A stretch of 64,000 nt of DNA from Acidimicrobiales bacterium (GCA_035546775.1 DASZWD010000060.1:62001-126000); one strand, 5' to 3'. Shown: positions 43,971 through 52,553, counted from the first letter of the stretch. Numbers and translations: made by a program. Notes: a model not told the origin generated them from the letters alone.

Positions 43971-44446
43971 TGGCGCAGGGCAAGGGAACCCTCGAAGGCC
44001 TGGTCGCGCCCGAAGGCACGCGCATCGGCGTCGCCGTCGCCCGCTTCAACGAGGACATCACAACGCAACTGCTCGCCGGAGCGCAGGGCGCGCTGCGTGC
44101 CGCCGGAGTTGGCGACGACGCCGCGACGGTCATCTGGGTGCCCGGCGCCTTCGAGCTGCCGCTCGCCGCGCAGCATCTCCTAGCGGCGGGCTGCGACGCC
44201 GTCGTGGCGCTGGGTTGTGTCATCCGCGGCGACACCGGCCACTACGACTTCGTGGCGGGGGAATGCGCGTCGGGCCTCCAACGAGTGCAGCTCGACTCGG
44301 GCAAGCCGGTGGTGTTCGGTGTGCTCACGACGGAGAACCACGAGCAGGCCGTCGAGCGGGCCGCGGTCGACCGCATGAATAAGGGTGGCGAAGCGGTAGA
44401 CACGGCGGTTGAAATGCTGCACACCCTCGCCACCATCAAGGACTGA
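43970..44446 (+). CDS. ribH: 6,7-dimethyl-8-ribityllumazine synthase
   Basis: Condenses the two riboflavin precursors; usually forms icosahedral or pentameric assemblies. The 158-residue protein has IGVAVARFNEDIT, the conserved VPGAFELPLAA, ALGCVIRGDTGHYDFV (active-site region) and FGVLTTEN. GTG start, overlapping the ribBA stop by one base. It completes a four-gene riboflavin set (ribD, ribE, ribBA, ribH). Confidence 0.95.
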   Translation: MAQGKGTLEGLVAPEGTRIGVAVARFNEDITTQLLAGAQGALRAAGVGDDAATVIWVPGAFELPLAAQHLLAAGCDAVVALGCVIRGDTGHYDFVAGECASGLQRVQLDSGKPVVFGVLTTENHEQAVERAAVDRMNKGGEAVDTAVEMLHTLATIKD

Positions 44447-44447
44447 A

Positions 44448-45323
44448 ATGCTGCGCCTCGTCGTACCCAAGGGCTCGCTCGAGAAGATGACCTTCGAGCT
44501 GTTCGCCGACGCCGACCTCGCCATCAGCCGCGATTCAGCGGTGAACTACAAGGCGTCGATCGACGACCCGCGCATCTCCGAGGTGCGCATCCTGCGGCCC
44601 CAGGAGATCCCGCGCTACGTCGCCGACGGCCTCTTCGACCTCGGCATCGCCGGGCGCGACTGGATCGAAGAGACGGCGTCGGACGTCGTCAGCCTCGGCG
44701 AGTTGAACTACTCGAAGGTCAGCAACCGGCCGGTGCGCATCGTGCTGTGCGTCGCCAACGACTCGCCGTGGCAGTCGGCCAAGGATCTGCCGTCGGGCGT
44801 TCGGGTCGCCACCGAGTACGTCGGCCTGACGCAGCGTTTCCTGTCGGCCAAGGGCGTGCACGCGGCGGTGCAGCACAGCCACGGCGCCACCGAGGCCAAG
44901 GTGCCCGACATCGTCGACGCCGTCGTCGAACTGACCGAGACCGGCTCGGCGCTGCGGGCCGCCGGCCTGCGCATCGTCGACGAGCTGCTGGTGAGCCACA
45001 CCGAGTTGATGGCGAACAAGGAGGCGTACGCCGATCCCGAGAAGGCGCACGCCATGGACCAGATCCTCACGCTGCTGCAGGGGACGCTGGAAGCTCGGGG
45101 CAAGGTGCTGGTGAAGCTCAACGTCGCCGCCGCCCAGCTCGACGCCGTCATCGCCAAGCTGCCCTCGATGAAGTCCCCGACGGTGAGCAAACTGTTCGGC
45201 GACGACGCCTACGCCGTCGAGACCGTCGTGCCCAAGAACGTGATCAACACGCTCATCCCGTCGCTCAAGGACGCAGGCGCCACCGACATCATCGAGCTGC
45301 CGCTGTCCAAGATCGTCCATTGA
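44448..45323 (+). CDS. hisG: ATP phosphoribosyltransferase, long form
   Basis: First enzyme of histidine synthesis, joining ATP and PRPP. The 291-residue protein is the long, homohexameric type with a C-terminal regulatory domain for histidine feedback (from about residue 215), so it does not need HisZ. Motifs include MLRLVVPKGSLE, FDLGIAGRDWIEE and the PRPP loop VELTETGSALRAAGL. The ATG at 44448 gives the family start. No other his genes are nearby. The stop overlaps the next gene as TTGA. Confidence 0.93.
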   Translation: MLRLVVPKGSLEKMTFELFADADLAISRDSAVNYKASIDDPRISEVRILRPQEIPRYVADGLFDLGIAGRDWIEETASDVVSLGELNYSKVSNRPVRIVLCVANDSPWQSAKDLPSGVRVATEYVGLTQRFLSAKGVHAAVQHSHGATEAKVPDIVDAVVELTETGSALRAAGLRIVDELLVSHTELMANKEAYADPEKAHAMDQILTLLQGTLEARGKVLVKLNVAAAQLDAVIAKLPSMKSPTVSKLFGDDAYAVETVVPKNVINTLIPSLKDAGATDIIELPLSKIVH

Positions 45324-45535
45324 GGACGGCCAGCTTCGGCGACGCCGAGGGCACAGTGGCGTCGTTCGAAAAGGACCGCGGTCTCGGCGAGATCGTCACG
45401 CCCGACGGGGACCTCTACCCGTTCCACTGCACCGCCATCGCCGACGGCACCCGCGACATCGACGTCGGCAAACACGTCACCTTCACCATCGTGGCGGGCC
45501 ACCGCGGCCGCCTCGAAGCGACCGCTATTCGCTAG
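45320..45535 (+). CDS. Cold-shock-domain-like small protein
   Basis: A 71-residue protein that looks like a divergent single cold-shock OB fold: GTVASFEKDRGLGEIVTPDG in place of RNP-1, LYPFHCTAIADG in place of RNP-2, and GKHVTFTIVAGHRGRLEATAIR at the end. The aromatic residues that stack on RNA in CspA are partly replaced, so RNA binding is likely but not certain. It starts at TTG 45320, coupled to hisG by TTGA. Its 3' end overlaps the convergent DUF1844 gene by 11 bases. Confidence 0.75.
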   Translation: MRTASFGDAEGTVASFEKDRGLGEIVTPDGDLYPFHCTAIADGTRDIDVGKHVTFTIVAGHRGRLEATAIR

Positions 45536-45908
45536 CGGTGTCGCCGGCGGCTTCGGCTTGCGCGGTGGCCACGGCCTTGCTCACCTCGACGAAGGCCAGG
45601 CGGATGTTGGTGAGCCCGTCGCGGAGGGTGGCGGCATTCGGGCCGAGGCGGTCGCCGAGGCCCTCGACGAGCAGGCCTAACGCGTCGATGGCGAGCTTGG
45701 CCTCGTCGAGTTGGGGCGGGATGACCGAAAGGTGCAGCGCCCCCACTTCGAAGAACTGGTAGGCCGACTGCGTTACGATGTCGGCGACGGGTGTCTGCGC
45801 GAGTTGCTCCCGCAACGCCTCGAGCCGCTCGGCCAGTTCCTCCTCGGTCAGCTCCTCGGGCGCACGTTCGACGGGCTTCTCGCCGTCCGGAGTCCACAAA
45901 GTGCTCAC
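45525..45908 (-). CDS. DUF1844 domain protein
   Basis: A 127-residue acidic protein of unknown function. An N-terminal Glu-rich helical part (EELTEEELAERLEALREQL) precedes a DUF1844-like domain, with IVTQSAYQFFEVGALHLSV, LDEAKLAIDALGLLVEGLG and the final NIRLAFVEVS helix. The family occurs widely, often next to infC in actinobacteria. The GTG start at 45908 has a TAGGGT box nine bases upstream. It is transcribed divergently from infC and converges on the cold-shock-like gene. Confidence 0.8.
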   Translation of the reverse strand: MSTLWTPDGEKPVERAPEELTEEELAERLEALREQLAQTPVADIVTQSAYQFFEVGALHLSVIPPQLDEAKLAIDALGLLVEGLGDRLGPNAATLRDGLTNIRLAFVEVSKAVATAQAEAAGDTASE

Positions 45909-45916
45909 AATTCGGC

Positions 45917-45923
45917 TACCCTA
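45917..45923. promoter_or_regulatory. Overlapping bidirectional -10 for infC and the DUF1844 gene
   Basis: TACCCTA reads as TACCCT on the plus strand (45917-45922) and TAGGGT on the minus strand (45923-45918), so two TANNNT boxes share the same bases. The minus box sits nine bases from the DUF1844 GTG. The plus box would start a leader of about 175 bases before infC. No strong -35 is obvious in either direction. Confidence 0.45.
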
Positions 45924-45928
45924 GGCGG

Positions 45929-46105
45929 TCCAACTGAAGAGGAAAGCGGGTCACGGGTTCGAGAGAACGCAGCGCCCCACCTGTCCGCCGCAGCAATTCG
46001 AGGCAGCCAGGTCGAACAACCGCTGACGCGGGCGTTGCTTTCCAACGCCCGCGTTCTTCGCGTCCACGGGCGCAACACACCCGACCACACAAGGAGAGTG
46101 AGGCC
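45929..46105 (+). promoter_or_regulatory. Structured 5' leader of infC-rpmI-rplT
   Basis: About 177 bases without a gene. It contains a perfect 12-base stem, ACGCGGGCGTTG (46026-46037) with CAACGCCCGCGT (46043-46054), around a CTTTC loop, then TTCTTCGCG, which is a weak U-tract. A strong Shine-Dalgarno, AAGGAGAG (46091-46098), lies seven bases before the ATC start. Leaders of IF3/L20 operons are often autoregulated by L20 or by attenuation. I did not recognise a known L20-leader motif. Confidence 0.55.
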
Positions 46106-46708
46106 ATCGCCCCACCGCCCGCCAACAACGAGCCCAGGATCAACGATCGCATCCGAGCTCGCGAAGTCCGCCTCGTCGACCCTGAAGGGGGCCAGCTCGG
46201 CATCAAGCCGCTTCCCGAAGCGCTCCAGATTGCCCGAGACATGGACCTCGACCTCGTCGAAGTCGCCGCCAACGCGAGCCCGCCGGTGTGCCGGATCATG
46301 GACTACGGCAAGTTCAAGTTCGAAGCCGCGCAAAAGGCGCGGGAATCTCGTCGCAAGTCGACCAACGTCGGCCTGAAGGAGATGAAGTACCGCCCGAAAA
46401 TCGCGGCGGGCGACTTCGACACCAAGACTCGCAAGGTGGCGGGATTCCTGTCCGAAGGGCACAAAGTCAAGATCTCGATCATGTTCCGCGCCCGGGAGAT
46501 CACCCACCCGGAACTCGGTCGCAAGATTCTCGACAACGTGGCCAATGCTGTGGCCGCGGTTGGGAAGGTCGAGTCGAGTCCCAAACTCGACGGCCGCAAC
46601 ATGATCATGGTCCTCGCCCCGGACAAGAAGGCGCAGGCGGCCGCCAAGGCCCCCTCACACTCCGATGAAGAAGCACCTGAAGTCCCCGCTGCCAGCAACG
46701 AGGAGTAA
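46106..46708 (+). CDS. infC: Translation initiation factor IF-3 with AUC start codon
   Basis: Prevents premature subunit joining and checks the initiator codon. The 200-residue protein has NNEPRINDRIRAREVRLVD at the N-terminus, LDLVEVAANASPPVCRIMDYGKF in two parts across residues 46-68, and the C-domain from about residue 90. The conserved N-terminus has no ATG, GTG or TTG; the codon seven bases after AAGGAGAG is ATC (46106). infC is known for rare start codons (AUU in E. coli), which let IF-3 repress its own translation; the same logic probably applies here. The C-terminal tail is extended and acidic (SDEEAPEVPAASNEE). Confidence 0.94.
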   Translation: MAPPPANNEPRINDRIRAREVRLVDPEGGQLGIKPLPEALQIARDMDLDLVEVAANASPPVCRIMDYGKFKFEAAQKARESRRKSTNVGLKEMKYRPKIAAGDFDTKTRKVAGFLSEGHKVKISIMFRAREITHPELGRKILDNVANAVAAVGKVESSPKLDGRNMIMVLAPDKKAQAAAKAPSHSDEEAPEVPAASNEE

Positions 46709-46713
46709 TTGAC

Positions 46714-46908
46714 ATGCCGAAGATGAAGACGCACAAGGGCGCTGCCGCCCGGTTCAAGGTCACCGGGTCGGGCAAGCTGCGCCGCCGCTCGCAGGGCATG
46801 AACCACATCCTCGAGAAGAAGTCCCCGGATCGCCGGCGGCGCCTGAACCGCGCCACGGAGGTCTCCGCGGCCGACGCGCCGCGCATCCGTCGTCAGCTCG
46901 GGCTCTAG
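46714..46908 (+). CDS. rpmI: Large ribosomal subunit protein bL35
   Basis: A 64-residue basic ribosomal protein. The start [20 protein letters not shown] and the [15 protein letters not shown] segment are typical of L35. It begins five bases after infC, in the standard infC-rpmI-rplT order. Confidence 0.96.
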   Translation: MPKMKTHKGAAARFKVTGSGKLRRRSQGMNHILEKKSPDRRRRLNRATEVSAADAPRIRRQLGL

Positions 46909-46936
46909 CCCCCGACCAACCAACAGGAGAACTGCA

Positions 46937-47308
46937 ATGGCCAGGGTCAAGCGCGCCGTCCACGGCAAGAAGCATCGCCGCGTCATCCTCGAGCAGGCAC
47001 AGGGGTATTTCGGCAACAAGAGCCGCAGCTTCAAGTCGGCCAACGAAGCCGTCATGCACGCCGGCAACTACGCCTTCCGCGACCGGCGCGCCCGCAAGGG
47101 TGACTTCCGCAAGCTGTGGATCCAGCGCATCAACGCCGGTACGCGCCAGCACGGTCTGAGCTACAGCCGCTTCATCAACGGTCTGAAGAACGCCGGAGTC
47201 GAAGTCGACCGCAAGGTCCTCGCCGACCTCGCCGTCACCGAGCCGGCGGCGTTCGCCGCCCTCGTCGAGGTGGCGCGCAACGCGGCGAGCACCGAGGCCG
47301 CCAGCTGA
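46937..47308 (+). CDS. rplT: Large ribosomal subunit protein bL20
   Basis: A 123-residue ribosomal protein needed early in 50S assembly, and in many bacteria the repressor of this operon. It has the basic N-terminal arm ([20 protein letters not shown]) and the globular region with [12 protein letters not shown] and [15 protein letters not shown]. An AGGAG ribosome site lies eight bases before the ATG. Its stop overlaps the apparent CTG start of the next gene. Confidence 0.96.
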   Translation: MARVKRAVHGKKHRRVILEQAQGYFGNKSRSFKSANEAVMHAGNYAFRDRRARKGDFRKLWIQRINAGTRQHGLSYSRFINGLKNAGVEVDRKVLADLAVTEPAAFAALVEVARNAASTEAAS

Positions 47309-48093
47309 CCCAAGGTCTCGGCGTTCGCAACGCCAAGGTGCAGCGTCTGCGCCGCTTACTGCACAAGCGCAGCGCTCGCCAGGCCGACGGGGTCTTCGTG
47401 GCCGAGGGCGCCACGTTGGTGCGCGAGGCCCTTGCCAGTGGGCGCGTGCCCGAATCGCTGTTCTACGCGCCCGGCGCTGATCCGGCGCTTGTGCGCGACG
47501 CCGCCGCGGCCGGTGCCGCGGTGCACGCACTGGCCGACGGTGTGATCGAAGCCGTCGCCGACGCCGTCACGCCGCAGCCCGTCTGCGCCGTGTTGGCCGC
47601 CCTCGACACGCCGATCGACGCCTTGGCTGACGACGGTGTCGTCGTGGTGGCCGTCGACGTGCGCGACCCGGGGAACGCCGGAACGCTGATCCGATCGGCG
47701 GCGGCGGCCGGTGCACGCGGCGTGGTGCTGTGTGACGGCTGCGTCGAGTTGTACAACCCGAAGACCGTCCGAGCGACAGCGGGCGCGCTGTTCCGTCTTC
47801 CCGTCGTAACGTCAGTGTCCGTGAACGAGGCCTTGTCGTCGCTCGGCGCCGCCGGACGGCGCCGTTTGGCCGCGGTGGCGACCGGCGGCGACGACTACGC
47901 AACGGTGGACCTCACCGGTCCGGTCGCGTTCGTCGTCGGCAACGAGGCCCACGGGCTGCCGGCCACGCTTCCGGGAATCGACGCCGCCATCACCATTCCG
48001 ATGCCGGGGTCCACGGAAAGCTTGAATGTTGGGGTGGCAACCGCGGTGCTGTGCTTCGAGGCGGCGCGACAGGCGCGGGCGGCCGTCGCGTGA
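47305..48093 (+). CDS. SpoU/TrmH-family RNA 2'-O-methyltransferase
   Basis: Methylates a ribose in rRNA or tRNA using S-adenosylmethionine; the exact target is unknown. The 262-residue protein has a substrate-binding N-terminal domain ([21 protein letters not shown]). The knotted SPOUT domain has the three motifs [30 protein letters not shown] and [16 protein letters not shown]. The family's N-terminal NAKVQRL region is kept only if translation starts at CTG 47305, which overlaps the rplT stop (CTGA). GTG 47338 is the first standard codon and would trim those residues. It follows rplT as in many bacteria. Confidence 0.88.
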   Translation: MTQGLGVRNAKVQRLRRLLHKRSARQADGVFVAEGATLVREALASGRVPESLFYAPGADPALVRDAAAAGAAVHALADGVIEAVADAVTPQPVCAVLAALDTPIDALADDGVVVVAVDVRDPGNAGTLIRSAAAAGARGVVLCDGCVELYNPKTVRATAGALFRLPVVTSVSVNEALSSLGAAGRRRLAAVATGGDDYATVDLTGPVAFVVGNEAHGLPATLPGIDAAITIPMPGSTESLNVGVATAVLCFEAARQARAAVA

Positions 48094-49085
48094 TGATCGA
48101 CCGCCTCGCTGACGGCGTTCTCGTCGCGGACAGCGGCATGACGATCGTCGACGTCAACGCGACGCTCGCCGGCATGCTGGGCCAGACCAAGGACGCCCTC
48201 GTCGGTCAACCGGTGCGGGTGGTGTTCGCCGATGGCGTCGAGTTGGCGACCGGCGACGACGGCGTCCTCACCGAACAGGAAGTCGAACTCAACGTCGGCG
48301 ACGGTGAGCGTTCGCTGGCCCGTGTTACCGGCCGCGTGGACGACGAAGGCATGATCCTGTCGTTCCGGTCGGACAAGTCGACCGCCGGCATCGAGATCGT
48401 GTCGACGGTGAGCCACGAGCTGCGCTCGCCCCTCACGTCGGTCAAGGGCTACACCAGCCTGCTGCTCAACCGCTGGGACCGCCTGGCCGACGACCAGAAG
48501 AAGATGATGCTCGAGCAGGTCCACCACGACGCCGACCGCGTCACGCGGCTCATCACCGAACTACTCGACATCTCGCGCCTCGAGACGGGCCGGCTCGTGC
48601 TGCGCCGTGAGATGGTCGACCTGAGCGCGTTGACCAAGGCGATCGTCGACAAGGTCGGGATGGAGTACGCCGACCTCGACGTGACGATTCACTTCGCCGA
48701 CGACGTCCCCAACGTGTACGCCGATCCCGACAAGCTCGAGCAGGTCATCACCAACCTCGTCGAGAACGCCTGCAAGTACGCGTCGCCCCGCGGCATCGCG
48801 CTCACGGCCGACCTCGACGCGGCGCGCGACGAAGTCGTCGTGTCGGTCACCGACGTCGGCGAGGGCATTCCGCACGACGCCCTGCCGAAGGTCTTCACCA
48901 AGTTCTTCCGCCGCAACGAGGGCCGGCCGACGGGCTCGGGGCTCGGTCTCTGGATCAGCCGTGGGCTCGTCGAAGCGCACGGCGGGCACCTCACGGCGTC
49001 GTCGGCGTTGGGGAAGGGGAGCACCTTCCGCTTTACTTTGCCGACCAACGCATTCGAAGACATCCACGGAACCGACGATGGCTGA
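48093..49085 (+). CDS. Soluble PAS-domain sensor histidine kinase
   Basis: A 330-residue kinase with no membrane segment, so it should sense a cytoplasmic signal. An N-terminal PAS-like domain (about residues 1-95, VADSGMTIVDVNATLAGMLG) precedes HisKA with the phospho-acceptor His in VSHELRSPLTSVKGY. The ATPase domain has the N box NLVENACKYA, G1 DVGEGIP and G2 GSGLGLWISRGLVEAHGG. No response regulator gene is adjacent. It is wedged between the rRNA methyltransferase and pheS with overlaps on both sides, so it is co-expressed with translation genes. Start ATG 48093 (GTG 48090 possible). Confidence 0.88.
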   Translation: MIDRLADGVLVADSGMTIVDVNATLAGMLGQTKDALVGQPVRVVFADGVELATGDDGVLTEQEVELNVGDGERSLARVTGRVDDEGMILSFRSDKSTAGIEIVSTVSHELRSPLTSVKGYTSLLLNRWDRLADDQKKMMLEQVHHDADRVTRLITELLDISRLETGRLVLRREMVDLSALTKAIVDKVGMEYADLDVTIHFADDVPNVYADPDKLEQVITNLVENACKYASPRGIALTADLDAARDEVVVSVTDVGEGIPHDALPKVFTKFFRRNEGRPTGSGLGLWISRGLVEAHGGHLTASSALGKGSTFRFTLPTNAFEDIHGTDDG

Positions 49086-50097
49086 CCAACTCGAAGAGCT
49101 GCTCGACCGCATTCGGCGCGCCACGTCGGTGGAGGAAATCAACGCCGCCAAGAACGAGGCGCTCGGCAAGACAGGTTTCTTGACCCTGGCGAAGAAGGAG
49201 CTGCGCAACGTCGCGCCCGAAGACCGGGCCCGCGCCGGCGCCGCTATCAACGCGCAGACCGAGCGAGTTCTGCTCGCCGTCGACGAGGCGCTCCTCGAGC
49301 GCTCGGCCGACGAACGCAGCAAGCAACTCGAAGCCGACCGCATCGACCTGACCGAGCATCGCGACCCGCGGCCACGCGGCCGAATGCACCTGATCACGCA
49401 GACCCAGCAGCGCCTCGAGGACGTGTTCGTCGCCATGGGCTTCACGGTCGAGGAGGGGCCGCTCGTCGAGACGGACTGGCACAACTTCCAGGCGCTCAAC
49501 ATCCCGCCGGCGCATCCGGCGCGGGCGAACCAGGACACGCTGTATCTCGACTTCGGCGCCCCCGAGTCGACGCTGCTGCGCACCCACACGTCACCGGTGC
49601 AGGCCCGCACGATGCTGGCGAAGCAGCCGCCGATCTACGCGGTGTGCCCGGGCCGCGTCTATCGCAAGGACACACCCGACGCCCGGCACACGCCGGCGTT
49701 CAGCCAAATCGAGGGCCTCGTTGTCGACAAAGGCATCACCTTCGGCAACCTCGCCGGCACGATCGACGCGTTCACCAAGTCGTACTTCGGCCCCGACATC
49801 CAGGCGCGGCTGCGCCCCGCCTACTTCCCCTTCACCGAGCCGTCGGCCGAGTTCGAAGTGACGTGTGCCATCTGCCGCGGCGCCGGCTGTCGCACCTGCT
49901 CGCAGACGGGATGGATCGAACTCGGCGGCTGCGGCATGGTGCATCCCAACGTGTTGCGCGCCGTCGGCCTCGACCCCGAGGAATGGTCGGGCTTCGCCTT
50001 CGGTTTCGGCATCGACCGCTGCGCCCAGGTGTTCCACACCATTCCGGACATGCGCGTCATGGCCGACAACGACCTGCGATTTATTCGCCAGTTCTAG
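49078..50097 (+). CDS. pheS: Phenylalanine--tRNA ligase alpha subunit
   Basis: Catalytic subunit of the alpha2beta2 enzyme that charges tRNA-Phe. The 339-residue protein has an N-terminal coiled coil and the class II core with RTHTSPVQARTM, the motif-2 region GRVYRKDTPDARHTPAF, the cysteine cluster CAICRGAGCRTC near residues 262-273, and motif 3 (GFAFGFGIDRCAQV). The ATG at 49078 overlaps the kinase end by eight bases. pheT follows nine bases after. Confidence 0.95.
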   Translation: MADQLEELLDRIRRATSVEEINAAKNEALGKTGFLTLAKKELRNVAPEDRARAGAAINAQTERVLLAVDEALLERSADERSKQLEADRIDLTEHRDPRPRGRMHLITQTQQRLEDVFVAMGFTVEEGPLVETDWHNFQALNIPPAHPARANQDTLYLDFGAPESTLLRTHTSPVQARTMLAKQPPIYAVCPGRVYRKDTPDARHTPAFSQIEGLVVDKGITFGNLAGTIDAFTKSYFGPDIQARLRPAYFPFTEPSAEFEVTCAICRGAGCRTCSQTGWIELGGCGMVHPNVLRAVGLDPEEWSGFAFGFGIDRCAQVFHTIPDMRVMADNDLRFIRQF

Positions 50098-50106
50098 GAG
50101 TACTCC

Positions 50107-52527
50107 GTGCTCGTCCCGGTTTCGTGGCTTCGTGATTTCGCGCCGATCGGCGACGACATCGACGCGCTCGTCGACACGTGCAACGCCCTCGGCCTCGTCG
50201 TCGAGGGCGTCGAGTACGTGGGGGCGAGCGTCAAAGACGTCGTCGTGGCGAAGGTGCTCGAGGTCAACCTGATCGAAGGCGCCGACAAGATCCGCCGCAT
50301 CGTCGTCGACCACGGCGAGGGCCCGGTGCAGGTCGTCTGTGGCGCCTGGAACTTCGACACCGGCGCCACCGTGGCGTTCGCACCGGTCGGGGCCGTCCTG
50401 CCGGGCGACTTCGTCATCGGCAAGCGCAAGATGAAGGGCGTCGAGTCCAACGGGATGATCTGCTCGGCGCGCGAGCTCGAACTCGGCGACGACCACGCCG
50501 GGATCATGCTGCTCGACGACGCCCTGGTTCCCGGCACCAAACTCGCCGATGCGCTCGGCATCGAGCCCGACGTCGTGCTCGACCTCGCCATCGAGGGCAA
50601 CCGCCCCGACGCGCTGTGCATCCTCGGCGTCGCCCGCGACCTGGCGGCGAAACTCGGCCTCCCGTTCACCGAGCCGAGCAACGCAATGGAGCTGCCGGCG
50701 CCGTCGGCGGACGGGCCGGTCGTGTCGGTGGAAGCGCCGGCGATGTGTCCGATCTTCACGGCGACGCGTCTCGAAGGCGTCACCATCGGGCCGTCGCCCG
50801 AGTGGATGCAGCGCCGCCTCACCCTCGCCGGCATGCGCCCGATCAACAACGTCGTCGACATCTCCAACTACGTGATGCTCGAACACGGGCAACCCACGCA
50901 CCCCTATGACGGCGATCGCCTGCCCGGTGGCGGCTTCATCGTGCGCCCGGCCGAACCCGGCGAGCAGTTGCTCACCCTCGACGGCGAGACGCGCACGCTC
51001 GGCGTCGGCGGCGAGGACTGCGTGATCGCCGATGCCAACGGCGTCGGCGTCGGCATCGCCGGCGTCATGGGCGGCGGCACCTCCGAGATCGAAGACGGCA
51101 CCACCAACGTCGTGCTCGAGGCGGCGTGGTTCGAGCCGATGGTGATCGCCCGCACGTCAAAGCGTCTCGGTCTGCGCTCCGAGGCATCGGCCCGCTTCGA
51201 GAAGGGCGTCGACGCCGGCCACGTCGAGCGCGCCGTCGCCCGCTTCTGTTCCCTGGCGGTGGCCTACGCCGGCGCGCGCGTCGGGGCGCGCACGGTGTGG
51301 GTGTCCGAGGAGTACACGCCGCGGCCCGCGGTCATCAGCCTGCGCACGTCGCGGGTCAACGGCCTGCTCGGGGCCGAGCTCAGCGCAGAGCAGATCGACG
51401 GCTACCTCACGAGCATCGGTTTCACCGTCGCCCGCCGAGACGACGAAGTGGCCGAGGTGACGGCGCCGTCGTGGCGGCCCGACGCCACCATCGAAGAGGC
51501 GCTGGTCGAGGAAGTGGCGCGCCACTACGGCTACGAGTCCGTGCCGCGCGTGCTGCGCACGGCTCCCGGTACCAACGGGGGGCTCACGCGAAACCAACGC
51601 GAGTGCCGGGTCATCCGCGATTTGCTGTGCGGGTTGGGTGTCAACGAGGCGATGACGTCGCCGCTGCTCGGCCCCGGTGACCACGCGGTGGCGGGTTTGC
51701 CGGAGGAGAACCTGATCAAGGCCGACCGGCCGCTGGCGCTCGAAGAGTCGATCCTCCGTGCGTCCTTGCTCCCGGGCCTGCTGCGCTCGATCGTGCACAA
51801 CGTCCGCCACCGCGCCGGCGAGGTGTGGCTGTACGAGATCGGCGCGGTGTGGGAGCGGCCCGACGAGCCGCCCGTCGACCCGTCGGTCATCAACCGCTAC
51901 GTGACGGGCCCCGAAGGCGGCCTGCCGCACGAGAACGAGCGCGTGGCCGCGGCGCTGTGGCCCGCCGATGCCTACGCCGCGGTCGACGCCTGGACGGTGC
52001 TCGCCGACGCGTTGCGCCTCGAGAAGCCGGCGGTGGCCAACGCCACCGAACCCGTCGATGGCCTGCACCCGACGCGAACCGGCGTGGTGACCGTCGACGG
52101 CTCGGCGATCGGCGTCGTCGGCGAAGTCGACCCCGCCGTGCTCGACCGCCTCGGGATCGAGGGTCGTGTCGCGTGGCTCGACGTCGACCTCGCAGCCCTG
52201 CACGCCGCCCCGCGCCGTTCGGCGACGGCGGTGGACGTCAGCCGTTTCCCGTCGAGCGACATCGACCTCGCCTTCGTCGTGCCCGACGGCGTTGCCGCCG
52301 CCGACGTGCTCGCCACCCTGCAAGCGGCCGCCGGCGACCTGCTCGTCCACGCCGAGCTGTTCGACGTCTACCGCGGCACCGGCGTGCCCGAAGGCCACCG
52401 CAGCCTGGCCTTCCGGCTGCGGTTCTGCGCCCTCGACCGGACCCTCACCGACGCCGAAGTCGGCGAGCGGCGCGCTGCCGGCATCGCCGCAGTCGAGAAG
52501 AGCCACGGAGCGACCTTGCGCGGCTAA
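50107..52527 (+). CDS. pheT: Phenylalanine--tRNA ligase beta subunit
   Basis: Beta subunit, with tRNA binding and editing. The 806-residue protein has the N-terminal B1 part MLVPVSWLRDFAP, an EMAP-type tRNA-binding domain at about residues 40-150 (VVVAKVLEVNLIEGADKIR), the B3/B4 editing domain (RPINNVVDISNYVMLEHGQP), B5, the core, and a C-terminal FDX-ACB anticodon domain. The start is a GTG eight to ten bases after TAGGAG, which includes the pheS stop. It ends 40 bases before argC. Confidence 0.96.
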   Translation: MLVPVSWLRDFAPIGDDIDALVDTCNALGLVVEGVEYVGASVKDVVVAKVLEVNLIEGADKIRRIVVDHGEGPVQVVCGAWNFDTGATVAFAPVGAVLPGDFVIGKRKMKGVESNGMICSARELELGDDHAGIMLLDDALVPGTKLADALGIEPDVVLDLAIEGNRPDALCILGVARDLAAKLGLPFTEPSNAMELPAPSADGPVVSVEAPAMCPIFTATRLEGVTIGPSPEWMQRRLTLAGMRPINNVVDISNYVMLEHGQPTHPYDGDRLPGGGFIVRPAEPGEQLLTLDGETRTLGVGGEDCVIADANGVGVGIAGVMGGGTSEIEDGTTNVVLEAAWFEPMVIARTSKRLGLRSEASARFEKGVDAGHVERAVARFCSLAVAYAGARVGARTVWVSEEYTPRPAVISLRTSRVNGLLGAELSAEQIDGYLTSIGFTVARRDDEVAEVTAPSWRPDATIEEALVEEVARHYGYESVPRVLRTAPGTNGGLTRNQRECRVIRDLLCGLGVNEAMTSPLLGPGDHAVAGLPEENLIKADRPLALEESILRASLLPGLLRSIVHNVRHRAGEVWLYEIGAVWERPDEPPVDPSVINRYVTGPEGGLPHENERVAAALWPADAYAAVDAWTVLADALRLEKPAVANATEPVDGLHPTRTGVVTVDGSAIGVVGEVDPAVLDRLGIEGRVAWLDVDLAALHAAPRRSATAVDVSRFPSSDIDLAFVVPDGVAAADVLATLQAAAGDLLVHAELFDVYRGTGVPEGHRSLAFRLRFCALDRTLTDAEVGERRAAGIAAVEKSHGATLRG

Positions 52528-52553
52528 CGCCTTCGCGGACCTACGCGGATGTG

